From: Tritrichomonas musculus
Taxonomy: Eukaryota; Parabasalia; Tritrichomonadida; Tritrichomonadidae
Assembly: GCA_039105265.1 (NCBI GenBank)
Contig: JAPFFF010000016.1
Coordinates: 372,001-436,000, forward strand
DNA length: 64,000 nucleotides
Direction: 5' to 3'
Made by a program: the position numbers and the translations under genes. Below the pieces are notes generated by a model. It had not been told where the DNA came from. It saw nothing but the letters and a program-made list of their open reading frames with translations, and searched no databases. Position 1 is the stretch's first letter; the number at the start of each line of letters is the position of its first letter. Shown piece by piece: positions 50,959-62,100 of this stretch.

Positions 50959-51822
50959 ATGAACAAAGGGAAATCTAGAATGCAAAATATTACTATTTTG
51001 TATTTAAAAGATACACATGTGAATTGGTCGCCTGCATCAGAGCAAACAAGAAAGATCCGAGATAGAATAAACTTAAAAATAAAAGAATTAGGAAACAAGT
51101 ATTTTCAGGTCAAAGCTCTTTTTGATCAAATGAATCTTCGAAGGGATCACTTATTCTTAAAAGGTAAAGAATTGGTAGAACTCTTTAAAGATCAAAAACC
51201 AGGACTTCATCTCCAAACCCAAAGCCGTCGTATGAAGGAAGCATTGCACTGCTGGTTCGCTGAACATTTTTACCAGGAGATTTTTGATCAAGACCCTATA
51301 TTTTTAGAATTTCTTAAGAAAGAAGTTATCATCGATCAAATCAGCAAACCAGCTAAAACAAAAAAAGCTTGTAAATCAAATAAAATAGAAGAGAAAAAAG
51401 TAGTTAATAAGAGAAAAAATCAAAAGGTTAATTCAATTTTTAATTCATATCAAGATGTTGAATTAATTACAAATAATCAACCTAATAATGGTGTTAGCGC
51501 AGTCAATTCAATTGATAATATACAAAAAATCCATCCTATTCAAATATTTCCACAAGTTCAAGTTGTGCAACCAAATTTGCCGATTACTGATTATCCAAAA
51601 GAAGAACAAATTCCCAAAAAAGAAATCAATGAGACAAATCATAATTGTAATCAACATCTCAATTCCTTTTCCACATTACCAAATATTGGTACTGAAGAAG
51701 AAAACGATTCAGACTCTGATATTGATGAAATTTTCCAAGATGTCATTGAAGGAATGAATGTCTTGTCAAATGGTGATAACTTTAATTTTGATTACAGTGA
51801 TATTTTTTATTTTCAGCCATAA
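50959..51822 (+). CDS. Unrecognised 287-residue protein, helical N-terminal domain and acidic C-terminal tail
   Basis: Residues 1-125 form a basic, helix-rich globular part (VNWSPASEQTRKIRDRINLK, then DQMNLRRDHLFLKGKELVEL, then LQTQSRRMKEALHCWFAEHF). Residues 130-155 are a Lys-rich stretch (PAKTKKACKSNKIEEKKVVN) that could be a nuclear signal. The rest is Asn/Gln/Pro-rich and ends in an acidic tail (EEENDSDSDIDEIFQDVIEG) with aromatic residues at the end (FDYSDIFYF). A basic domain plus an acidic aromatic tail is how many transcription factors look, but I recognise no family. The start ATG at 50959 is the first in frame. Codon use is ordinary for the window. Confidence 0.7.
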   Translation: MNKGKSRMQNITILYLKDTHVNWSPASEQTRKIRDRINLKIKELGNKYFQVKALFDQMNLRRDHLFLKGKELVELFKDQKPGLHLQTQSRRMKEALHCWFAEHFYQEIFDQDPIFLEFLKKEVIIDQISKPAKTKKACKSNKIEEKKVVNKRKNQKVNSIFNSYQDVELITNNQPNNGVSAVNSIDNIQKIHPIQIFPQVQVVQPNLPITDYPKEEQIPKKEINETNHNCNQHLNSFSTLPNIGTEEENDSDSDIDEIFQDVIEGMNVLSNGDNFNFDYSDIFYFQP

Positions 51823-52182
51823 TATTATTTTTTTTTTTTTTAATGTTATTATAAATAACAATGGAATGATTTCTAAAATATTATTAATAATTATACTGTT
51901 GATTTTATTGTTATTAATGTTTTATTATATTTCTAGAAATGATAATGTTTAGGAAGATATTTCAAATATTATATTTGACTTAAATAATAGTTTTTGAGAG
52001 TCTTTAACAAAATAATCAATACAATTCAATTGCAAATTTATTATTTTTTTTACATTTACTTTGTTGAGTAGATATAAATATTTATAGAATTTAGCATAAA
52101 TAAAAAAATATTTATAATTTCTGAATCAAACAAAAAAATTAAAAAACGTTTATAATTTTAAAAATTCTGAACAACGGTTATA
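51823..52182. other. AT-rich spacer, no gene seen
   Basis: Lies between the unrecognised gene and a MITE. Confidence 0.45.
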
Positions 52183-52190
52183 GCATCATG

Positions 52191-52825
52191 AACGGTACTT
52201 CGATCGGATGTAAAGTAAAATAACCTGTAGAAACCGTAAAATGCCCATAAAATTGAGAGCAAAATAACCTGTAAATGCCCAAAAAAATTATATAACGGTT
52301 AATTTAAGGTACAAATCTAGTACGTTTAGAAACCGCAAATTTTTTTGACACTTTATTAAAACTAAAGGACATGTTATATAAAAAAATATTTTTATCATCA
52401 AAATTTTATAAAAAAAAAAAAAATAAAGTTCAGAATTTCAAATCTGACACGCATTCAAAATTAAACTTTTTCAATAGGGTAAGGGGTCTCAAATATATAA
52501 CGTGCTTTCTCTCAATCTATAACGTACTAGATTTGTACCTTAATATAATATAAAATCAAATTCTTTAATGAAATTTGGAAGTAAATTTAAAATTTTATAG
52601 ACATACCATATGAATTTTTTTTTTTTTTTTTTTTTTTTTGAATTGAAAAAATGATTTTTTCATTCATATTTAATGAACATAAATCTCCAAATCAAATTAG
52701 AAAATCCTTCCAATATTTTAATAAGTTATTATATATAATGTGTTCTATTTATATATTTGGTTTGTTTCGATTATTACAGTTTTTTTAAATACTTTTGACA
52801 CTTTACTTCCGATCGCAGTACCGTT
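52191..52825. mobile_element. 635 bp MITE with 8-bp target duplication (hAT-like)
   Basis: The left end AACGGTACTTCGATCGGATG and the reverse complement of the right end, AACGGTACTGCGATCGGAAG, match over 26 bp with two mismatches. The 8-mer GCATCATG flanks both sides (52183-52190 and 52826-52833). An 8-bp target duplication is typical of hAT elements. No transposase. About 230 bp of its length is a nested TTAA MITE, so the original element was about 400 bp. Confidence 0.88.
52308..52539 (+). mobile_element. TTAA-type MITE, copy 1 (232 bp), nested in the 8-bp-TSD element
   Basis: Perfect inverted ends GGTACAAATCTAGTACGTT, flanked by TTAA at 52304-52307 and 52540-52543. TTAA targeting is the hallmark of piggyBac-like elements. 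Internally it resembles 54278-54516 read in reverse (AAACCGCAA, a T run, TTGACA; later TAAACTTTTTCA). No coding content. Confidence 0.88.
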
Positions 52826-52833
52826 GCATCATG

Positions 52834-53879
52834 TTTTTTTTTCAAATGATAATCTTAGATATCTCAAATTCTAATTATCAATGATAATTTATCATAAGAA
52901 ATAATATTACTTACCTTTATTTACTTTTAAGTTTATAGCATTGAAAAATTTTCTATTAATTTCCTCAAAAAGTAAAAGATTTTCACAATTTTCGATGATC
53001 ATAATTTCAATAATAAAAACTTTTTAAATGTTATTTAATCGTTTTTATCTTTAATTGACTAGCTTTGTTTTTTGAATTTTGATTTGACTAACTCTGTTTT
53101 TGGTATTTCGGTTATATTTTTGTCTATAGCTTTTAACAACACTAGATACTAATGTTAAAACTTTGAGTTTAAATTGAATGAAAAGTGTAATTTTTCCGTA
53201 AAACTGAAACTTTCTGAAAGTCAGAGTCAGACCGTTAATTATATTTAAAGTTTGAATACTTTATATGATCGTCAGATTTTTATATTCAAATTCTTGATTG
53301 CAATTATATGCTTTTATTCAAAAAATGATTTTAAAAATTTGATTGAAAATGAATTTTACTAAAGAATTAGTTTTGCTCTTTTTTTCATTAGGTTTACTTT
53401 CTATATTCATGAAAATTAAAACAAAAATACATTTCATATTGTAAAAAAAGCGCTTGATAGGTGCGGCACTATGTCTGGCTGTTAGATGAGATATGACCAA
53501 TAAACAAAATGTATAAAAATCTTTGTTTTAGCATAAAACTGATAAATTCCATTGGTAATTTCTTATTTTTGAGTGGATTGCGTGAATTTTTTGTTTTTGA
53601 TTGAAAATTTATGTTGAATATTTTTTTTAGGTCAAATTGCATACCAATTTGTATTGTTTAGAATGTAATAAAATTACTTAATGCATATTTTACGAATCCC
53701 TGCAGTCTTCTATGAGATATTGATAAAAGCCTATTAAAATATCGGATTTTGAGAGAAAATATAAATCATATTAAAAAAAGAGAAGAAATGTTTTATGTCA
53801 GAATAATTGAAGTAAAAAAGTGGTCTACCTTATAACTCTTAATAGCTAGTTATTAAGATGATTTTAGGTTACAAAATAT
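52834..53879. other. AT-rich spacer, no gene seen
   Basis: Contains one unusually GC-rich 40-base patch at 53449-53492 (GCGCTTGATAGGTGCGGCAC onward) with no recognised function. Confidence 0.4.
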
Positions 53880-53973
53880 TTACCGATTCTTACCGCCAGC
53901 CGCGGGGTCTCGACTCGGCTTCACTTCGCTCAGCCTCGCTCAACGCCCGCTAGGCGGTATGTAGTCTCGGTAA
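53880..53973. repeat. GC-rich palindromic repeat, copy 2 (inverted relative to copy 1)
   Basis: TACCGCC (53891-53897) and GGCGGTA (53953-53959), with outer TTACCGA (53880-53886) and TCTCGGTAA (53966-53974) arms. The core holds CCGCGGGGTCTCG and stepped hairpins (CTTCGCTCAG, CCTCGCTCAA). The reverse complement matches 25611-25676 in both arms, while the middle differs in length. Confidence 0.78.
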
Positions 53974-54277
53974 AAATAATGTAAAAATATAAAAAGATTT
54001 TATTTTATCAAGCATTTATTTAAAATTATTTTTTCTGAGGATTTTCCACTTTTTGAAGTCTCCTCACAAAAGTACAACCATTTTTAAAATAATCCTTCAT
54101 TTCTAAATTTTTTAAAATTTTATAAGGTAATTATCAAGATATAATAGTTTATAATATTCTGATTTTATTTGGTCAAGAATCATTGAAAAAATTAATAACC
54201 TCAGAATTTTTTTTAATCGTAATGGACAATTATTTTATTGATAACCGGCATATTATTAAAATTGTTTGTTTTCTTAA

Positions 54278-54516
54278 GGTACAAATCCAGTACGTTATTT
54301 TTTGAATAGGAGAACGTTTATTATTTGAATAGTTGCATGTCTCTGAAAAAGTTTAAATTGACTAGGTTTGTTTTTGACACTTATTTTACAATTTAAATAA
54401 ATATTATGACATGTTATATGAAATGGATGAAAATAATCGTTTTTTATTTAACATGTCATCTTATTCTTTGAGAATGTCAAAAAAAATTGCGGTTACTAAA
54501 CGTACTGGATTTGTAC
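54278..54516 (-). mobile_element. TTAA-type MITE, copy 2 (239 bp)
   Basis: Inverted ends GGTACAAATCCAGTACGTT, flanked by TTAA at 54274-54277 and 54517-54520. It is in the opposite orientation to copy 1, and the inner sequence has diverged much more than the ends. Confidence 0.88.
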
Positions 54517-54520
54517 CTTA

Positions 54521-56236
54521 AATTATAAATATATTTTATTAGTATATTTTGTTAAATATATGAATAAGAACACTGTTTTTGTGAATTTCTCTATTTATTT
54601 TCTTAAATTTTCTAATTCAGAATAATTAAAATTTAGAAATTTACACTTGATATCAAGGGTAAAGAGGATGTATTTTGTATATTAATGAATATTAAATTTA
54701 TTTTTAGAATGAAAATGAAGCAAATTTCTCTCAATGATCTTTTACATTCTAATATTTAACTAAAACAAATGTGATTTGGCCATTGATTCCAAGACTATCT
54801 TTTTGATTTAATTTAGTTTCTTAAGTTTAAAATATTTTTTTTTATTGTATTACAAATATATAACTAAGATTTTATCTCAAATTTTAATTATTTAAAGATA
54901 TATAAACAATTTTTTTCATTATTGCTTTTTTTGATAATTGAGTTAAAAAAACTCGTCTTTGCAATATTAAAGAAAAATAGTTATAAATTTTTATTATTAA
55001 ATATCATTAATATGAATGTTAAATATTATTATAACTCTAATAATAACACTAAACAATCATTCGCTTTTAAAAAATTTCACTTTTAAATGAAATCATATGA
55101 TTTTTATAACTTTATTTTACAAATAAAAAATTATATACCACATAGATTGAGATAAAAATGATGTATATTAATTGCATTCTTATAATAATTAATATATATC
55201 TTTTTTGTGAATATTCATCAAATCATTATTTTGAAAATGTTGATTCTTTTTTATAAAAAAAAACAACGATTTTTCTAACAAGGATTGATGGAATGTAATA
55301 CAAATGAATTTTTTAAATAAATCATACAAGTAACATTATTTTTTATTCAACAAATTAGCATAAAACATTATTCTTTGAATTAAATTCTGATTATTAAATA
55401 TTTGATCAAAAAATAAAACCCCTTTTTCTCCAAAAGATTCTTCATAAAATTAATGCTGTATCAAACAAGGTTACTCATTCATATATTTAAAACACGAGAT
55501 ATAATAACTTTTTTGAGAAAAAGTGATTTTTCCAAAAAAGACGTTAACATCACTTAACTTTTCTACTTCTGAACTGAATATTTTGAGATATTATTGAAAA
55601 AATTGAATGCAAACTTATATTTAAAAAATGTTTTTCAGTTAAAACTTTTTTTCAGATGAATTTACAAAAGAACTATTTCATTTATATAATTTTATACAAA
55701 GAGTTAATTTTAAATATTTTAGTAATTAGATAGAGACAATAGCTATTGAGATGAAAAAAAGCATTTTCCAAAAATAATATTAAAATAAAAATATCTCAAT
55801 ATATATATTGTTAAAAAAGCTCAAATATAATTAAAATAAATATTATTCAATAAATGAAAATAAAATTTTGTTGGCTTCCTGAATATTCACTAAAAGCATT
55901 ACGGATCGGTCAAAAAAGATTCTTTTGTTTTTCAAGATTCAGATGACATATTTCGTTTAAAAAAATAATATTGTTATTTCAACCACTTCTTAAAAAAAAA
56001 AGATCATGCGTTTAAAAATGTTAATGATATATCTTTCTATTGTTATTTGCTGGAAGGAAGAATATTCTTAATAGAATATCTAAAAGGTTGTATAAATATT
56101 AAAATAAAAAATCCTCCAGTATAATTTCATAACCCTAATTAAATTAAAAATTTAATTACTTATTTTATTAAATTCCTAAATATTATTTTAATATTGATTG
56201 ATAAAAAAAAGATTAAATTAACGCATCAATTTTTGT
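54521..56236. other. 1.7 kb AT-rich spacer, no gene seen
   Basis: No coding stretch or recognised repeat. It is the 3' flank of the old yellow enzyme gene. Confidence 0.5.
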
Positions 56237-57442
56237 TTATGTTTTTAATGGGGGTGGGAAAGTGCATTGGATATGATTGCTTCCTCCATGAATGAAACAC
56301 TGGTTGCAAGATTGGCATTCAGCTTTATCAAGCTTTCCTTCGTAAAATCTTTTAACAAGTAAAGGATCTCGAATGAAAGGTCGAGCAATAGAAACAATTT
56401 CGCATTGTCCAGAAGAAACAAGTTTTTCCATTGCATCGAATGAACGGTTACCACCAACAATGGCCAATTTGACATCTGGATTCTTCTTTCTGACAACTTC
56501 TGCGTATTTTGCTGTATAATGCTCACTATATGGATAATTTTTATCGTAAACAGTACAAAATCCGTCGTATTGCTGCTGCATTTTACTTCTTAAGTGCTGG
56601 CGAATCGGTTGCTTGCAACCACGAGACATGTTGAAAGCATTTAAAAATCCAGTTGAAATTTCGAAAAGATCGATTCCGCTCTTTTTCACTTCGCCTACTG
56701 TTTCTGCACAAATTTCAGGAGTTATACCGGAATTACCGAAGCAATCGTGTCCATTACACTTGGCTATAATTGCATATTTCCTTTCTCTTTGATTTTTATT
56801 AATTGCTCGATCAACAGATTCGGCAATACGTCGAATTATACGACTTCGATTTTCAACACTTCCGCCGTATTCATCAGTTCTTTGATTGGAAGCTGGAGAC
56901 GCAAATTGTGATAATAAATAGCCGTGAGCATAATGAACCATAATTCCATCACCTCCAGCAATACTGGTTGCAAAAACTGAAGCGTTTACAAAGCTTTCAA
57001 CAATTTCATCAATTTCCATACGGGTTAATTCATGAATATCTGTACGATCGAAAACATTTGCTGATGGGCCTTTAATTAATTGCTCTTTGCAGTCATATCT
57101 GCAAGCAATGCCACCTGCAGCAATTTGAAAGATAACTTTCGATCCTAATTGATGAATTTGATCAACAGTTTTTCTCCACTTTTCTGCATGAAATGGTGTT
57201 GACATCCCAGTTTGGCCCAAAAAGACTCGTCCTGTTTTGTAAGGAAACATAAATCCTGGTATAATTAAACCAACTTTCCCTTGTGCTAATTTAACTAAAT
57301 GATCAAGTTCATTTTGAGATGGAAATCCGTTTTCATCAGCATCACCCCAAGAAATTGGTGAACGTAAAAAACGATTTGGAATTGTGATGGGACCAATTTT
57401 TATTGGAGAAAAAAGTATCGAGTTTTGTCTTTTATTGAGCAT
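56237..57442 (-). CDS. NADH:flavin oxidoreductase, old yellow enzyme family
   Basis: 401 residues, a flavin-dependent TIM-barrel ene-reductase. Seen in order: FSPIKIGPITIPNRF (11-25, family start), FQIAAGG (105-111), a DGIMVHYAHGYLLSQFASP segment with the His170-Tyr-Ala-His173 pair that binds the substrate carbonyl, RTDEYGGSVENRSR (188-201), LAIVGG and a final VSIARPFIRDPL. A Cys cluster CQSCNQC near 379-385 follows the barrel, as in the branch related to 2,4-dienoyl-CoA reductase, though the large second half of that enzyme is absent. Family members reduce activated C=C bonds of enones, nitro compounds or peroxides with NAD(P)H. There is no N-terminal targeting signal, so it is probably cytosolic. 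Such genes in trichomonads look bacterial in origin (inference). The start is the ATG at 57442. An 8-bp-TSD element lies about 260 bp upstream. Confidence 0.9.
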   Translation of the reverse strand: MLNKRQNSILFSPIKIGPITIPNRFLRSPISWGDADENGFPSQNELDHLVKLAQGKVGLIIPGFMFPYKTGRVFLGQTGMSTPFHAEKWRKTVDQIHQLGSKVIFQIAAGGIACRYDCKEQLIKGPSANVFDRTDIHELTRMEIDEIVESFVNASVFATSIAGGDGIMVHYAHGYLLSQFASPASNQRTDEYGGSVENRSRIIRRIAESVDRAINKNQRERKYAIIAKCNGHDCFGNSGITPEICAETVGEVKKSGIDLFEISTGFLNAFNMSRGCKQPIRQHLRSKMQQQYDGFCTVYDKNYPYSEHYTAKYAEVVRKKNPDVKLAIVGGNRSFDAMEKLVSSGQCEIVSIARPFIRDPLLVKRFYEGKLDKAECQSCNQCFIHGGSNHIQCTFPPPLKT

Positions 57443-57703
57443 GATAGATGATATGAATAGAAATTTAAGAAGTAAATTGAAATAATTGAGAACAAAAAAA
57501 AAAATATTAATATCAAAAAGTTTCTATTGTTTTCAAAAAAATAATCGTAATTTGTTTCACTTTCAAACTTTTTGAAATATTGATTTATATTTTGTGAATC
57601 ACTTAAAAACTTCTTACCATTAAACTAGGCTTGTTATTTCCAGATTCAAGAGATCGATAATTGATTTACTTTCTGATATCAATAGAAAAATATACTCTGA
57701 TAC

Positions 57704-59151
57704 AAAGGTATGGAAACTTCTACCCACTCGACAGATCATTTTTCTTTCAGAATATAATTTTTAAATGATGGTATTAATGATAAATATAGTATAAAAAATA
57801 CATATTTTTCGAGAGGAATTTAAGATAAAAATAAATTATTTTTTTGTAAAAAATTGAATCCTAATCTGGTTATCTTAATTCAAAAAAACAAGTTTTTTTT
57901 ATTTTTTTAATTATATTATTTTTAAATAGAATTATATAAGTAATTTATATTTCATGAAGAAGAACTCGAAATTAATCATTTTTTATATTCATATCACAAG
58001 TGATATGAATTATTTTAACCTAAAAGGCGAATTTTTTTTACCTAAAAGGCGAATTTCAAAATTTTGAAAATTATGAGTTTATGCAGGAAATTGTTTTCTA
58101 ATTTTTTTCATATTGATGTTAAAAATTCTATTCCCGATGCGTTCAAATCACTTTTTCCATTTTTATTGTTGATTATAAAGCATCAAGGATAAGCAAACCA
58201 AGCAAAAAATATTCATTTTTAATATTTTTTCCTAAAACTCAAGCAAATTCGACAAATTCACTAAATAAAAGCGATTTACAAAATAACTATCGTACAAATT
58301 CCATGAAATAGTTAGCAGATGAAAAAACTATCGATAATTCATTTGTTTATAAGAAAAATAAAACGTACTGGAATTAATAAAAGAATTATTTTGTAAATCG
58401 CTTTTATTTAGTGAGTTTTTAGAATTTGTTTGAGCTTTAGGAAAAGACATTCTAAAATCATTATCTTTGCATGGTTTGCTTTTCCACATTGCGCTGGGAT
58501 ATACCTAAAAATTGTTTTGTAAACTACTTTTATTTAGTTATTTTGTTGAGTTTATTTGTGTCTTTGGAAGAATTACTTTAAAAAAATAAATTAACCTTTT
58601 TGGTCAAAAAATTTTCATCTTTATTGGTCAATAATAAATTTCATATCATCAATGATATGAACTATACAAAAAATTGATAACATCATATAAGATCTCCAAA
58701 TCCACTCGAAAAACATGGCCTTTTTTTTATTTTATTTTCTAATAAATAAAAAAATGAAGAGCATTTAAAAAAACTAAAAACTTTTGTCGACTCGTTCATC
58801 TTTAAATTGATTTTTTCTTAAAAAAACATTTTTTTCTCATTATGCATTTTATGAGATTTGAATTAAGCACTTTCATGCTATTTTCAAATATGTTAATAAT
58901 ATGATAAAACAATATTAGACATGTATTAAACTTTGATGAGGTTTTTTCCGTTGATCAAAAATTTCCAATTTTTGGATTTCATTTTTTCCTTGTTTTTCGG
59001 TAATAAAATTAAAATTATTTTTTTTGAATTTATATTTATGCTACAAATATTATATACATGTCGATGGATTAATTTTTAATAAAAAATGATCAATATTCAA
59101 GCTTTTTTTGCATAAAATAAAATTGAATTGAAAAAGAGTTTCCATACCTTT
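57704..59151. mobile_element. 1448 bp DNA element with 8-bp target duplication, quasi-palindromic
   Basis: Perfect 15 bp inverted ends AAAGGTATGGAAACT, flanked by TCTGATAC at 57696-57703 and 59152-59159. This is an 8-bp duplication of the kind hAT elements leave. There is no ORF of note. The inside is built of partial inverted repeats: a TTCATATCA-x-TGATATGAA motif occurs near both ends (57989 and 58639), and a perfect 28 bp inverted repeat sits near the middle. It is separate from, and not similar at its ends to, the element at 52191. Confidence 0.88.
58259..58413. repeat. Internal inverted repeat (28 bp arms) with a third degenerate arm
   Basis: The left arm CACTAAATAAAAGCGATTTA and on (58259-58286) is exactly complementary to 58386-58413. 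Similarity extends outward on both sides (CTCAAGCAAATTCGAC against AGAATTTGTTTGAG). A degenerate third arm lies at about 58512-58555 (TTTGTAAACTACTTTTATTT). Confidence 0.88.
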
Positions 59152-59164
59152 TCTGATACTCGAA

Positions 59165-62100
59165 ATCGATTTCAAAGATTAAGGATTTTTATTCTCATCT
59201 TTTGATAAACTTATGATCGCATTATTGAGCCTACCAATCAGTTTCATGAAATTTTTGACATCCTGTGGTATGGATTTATTTAAGATTCTGGTATTGAACT
59301 TATTGGCATTTGTATCACTGTTGAATTGATTGTTAAAGATCTAATAAGATTTACCTAATAGTTCATGACAGAATTTGTATAATGCATCATTCCAGCCTGT
59401 TTTAATCATACAATCATACTTCATCATGTGATATATTTAAGTATCTCCCATATCTGTTGTTCGATATCGTATAATTCCTCTTCAACATATGTTTTCCATT
59501 TCAAACAAATATGTATATATCTAAATCTCTATTATGACTTCTACCAAATCATCAGTGCTGCAGAAAAGTCACTTAGGATAGAACTTTAAGCATCAAACTC
59601 AATGGCCAGTTGTTTGCATATGTTAATCTAAATCCAATATCGTTGTCAGTGTTTATTGTAGTATGACTAGTTTTTATTCACATCGAATAAATGTGTCAAA
59701 GAACATCAATGTCATGGATAAAGTCAAGATTCTTGAAGAGCTCCTTGAAATGAACGTTGATCCTGATTGCATTCATGACGTAAGAGATATCTCTATCGTT
59801 TATCTACTGCGTTTCTTTGCAACTTACTTGATCATGTGTATGTTGATTTTGATTACTCGAAGTGTAAACTTGAGTTCAATGATAATGAATTACGTCGTTC
59901 ATCGGATCGTAAGATAGAGATCATTCGACTTGTAACAAGAGCTATACTAACTGATATATGTGCCAAGGATCTATGTAAGTAATGTGTTTTAACTGTGTTT
60001 TTATTAACTACAAATAAGCTTCAATAAGAACGCCACTTTGGCAGAGCAATTCAATAGTAGTGACATAACACAACTTAAGAAGTCGATTTCTGGTTGTTTG
60101 GGCAGCAAAATTGCAAAACATTTAACACATTGCTTATACCAATCAGAATGCGTATATGCATGATACTAGGTTATTGAATGAAGATAAACCACAATCTGAT
60201 AGGCGTTTCACAAAACGTAATGGCTATCAAATTCAATACTATGAACCTAGACATGCTTACAATCAAAGTACACCAGAGTTTCATTGGTGTATTCATGCTA
60301 GAAATATAGATTGTAAAATTTTTTAATAGTCTTTAAAATTCTTTAATAGTTGTTAAACTTACTTTTGATTGTGTATGATAGTGTGTATTAACAATATAGC
60401 TAATATATGTGTAGAGAGGGGAAAATTGAAGAGCTAAAAATAATAGGATGAATATAATTGAAAACCTAAGTGTATGTTTTGTAATGGGTTGTGTTTTTTT
60501 ATTGAGTGACGTAGTATGTGTGATGAGGTGTTGACATGAGTTGATCCTTTAAGTGATGCGTTAAGTGGCTAAAGGGGCCAATGATACTTAGTATTGGAAG
60601 CCACCTTTATCTATACTACAGCAGATATAATAACATTGCTAAAGAGTTCTATACTAAGTTGAGTATCATTAGATAATAAATACCGATTTGAAAGGCTGCT
60701 AATAAAGTCAAAATGTTGTATATTTCTTCGAAAAACAAGAATAATGAATTCATTAAAGAACTTGAATATATAACATTAATATTAAAAACTAGAAGAGAAT
60801 ATCCGTAAACTCAATTGCGTTTTTCTTTGAAAGAAACAATGAAGAGCAATCATATAAAAGATACAAGTATTATAATTAAAGTATCAGGAAAATTAATTAT
60901 AAGAAAACAAAGAAGCATATTGTTCATATGAGACAAAAATATGATTGCTTTTGCCATACCAATGCATAGTTATCGTTAGATAGTATATTTTTTCCCCAGA
61001 GTATCATTGCTTTAATTGAAACCAAGAATAAAACATAACTAATGGTAAATCATTGAAAGATTCAGTAAATTAAATCATGCCACCGTTTGAATCATTAAAT
61101 TTACACATTAACTGTTTTATTTGTTGTATCATTCAATTCAAAATAGTCACGACCACTTTTTGCAATATTTTAATGAATGATTATTTAAAGATTATCAACG
61201 ATGCTTCAAATATGCTTTTTGACTCAAACAAGCGCTTACTTATCAATGAACTTTATTGATATTTTCTCTCAAATCTTTATGATATACTTTCTTACGGATG
61301 GGTGTATGAGTACTGATTCAAAGTTTCATAATCTTTTTCAAAGCTGAGTAATCAATATCATTAAATCCTCTATTATTAATATTATTTCTTAAAATCAGAA
61401 TGTATTGAATATACCAGTATTTATAATTTAATTGATATAAAAGCAATTATTAATTAAATTCTTTTTATTCGATCGAAAAAAATTAAAATTTGACTAATAT
61501 AAATAATGATAATAATAGAGGATTAATTAAATTAATTAAATACACGTTCAGGGATATTGATAAAGGATTCTAAACATTGCATCAAGATGCACGAATTTCA
61601 AAACCAATCAATTGAGTCATATGATCCAATATTATTGTATAAGAAATATGAACCTAGTGAGCAATGTTCAAGATGATTCATATTTATTTTCCTCATGAGC
61701 TTTTTGAAATGCTACTGTTAATTATTCATCCACTAGTCTTCCAGACTTGAGAAGATCATTTAAATCTTCGCGGCACCACTTAACTTCACTGATCCCAAAA
61801 TATTTTGGGGGTTTTGATAGACATTCATCTCCAAAAGTTTTTTGTAATTCCACAATGATACCTTTAGGTTCACGGACCTTGGTTCCAATTAATTTTAATG
61901 TATTTTTTTTGCGTGCATTACTTTGATATCGCTTTTTTAATTTATCAAAATCAGAAAGTATAATAATAATAAAATTATGTAAATATTATTACTTTTGGAG
62001 CTATATTCAATAATTATTTTATTTATCCAATAGCATTGGCGCACATCAAAATTGCTGTTACTTATTGGACCTAACAATAAAATATGCAATGTTTGTGAAG

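Noticed and set aside
53449-53492. Possible tRNA or small RNA in a GC-richer patch
   Set aside because: No cloverleaf arms and no T-loop GGTTC-type motif could be placed.
61077-61259. 60-codon ORF
   Set aside because: Short, no recognisable motif, inside the decayed region. Treated as part of the debris.
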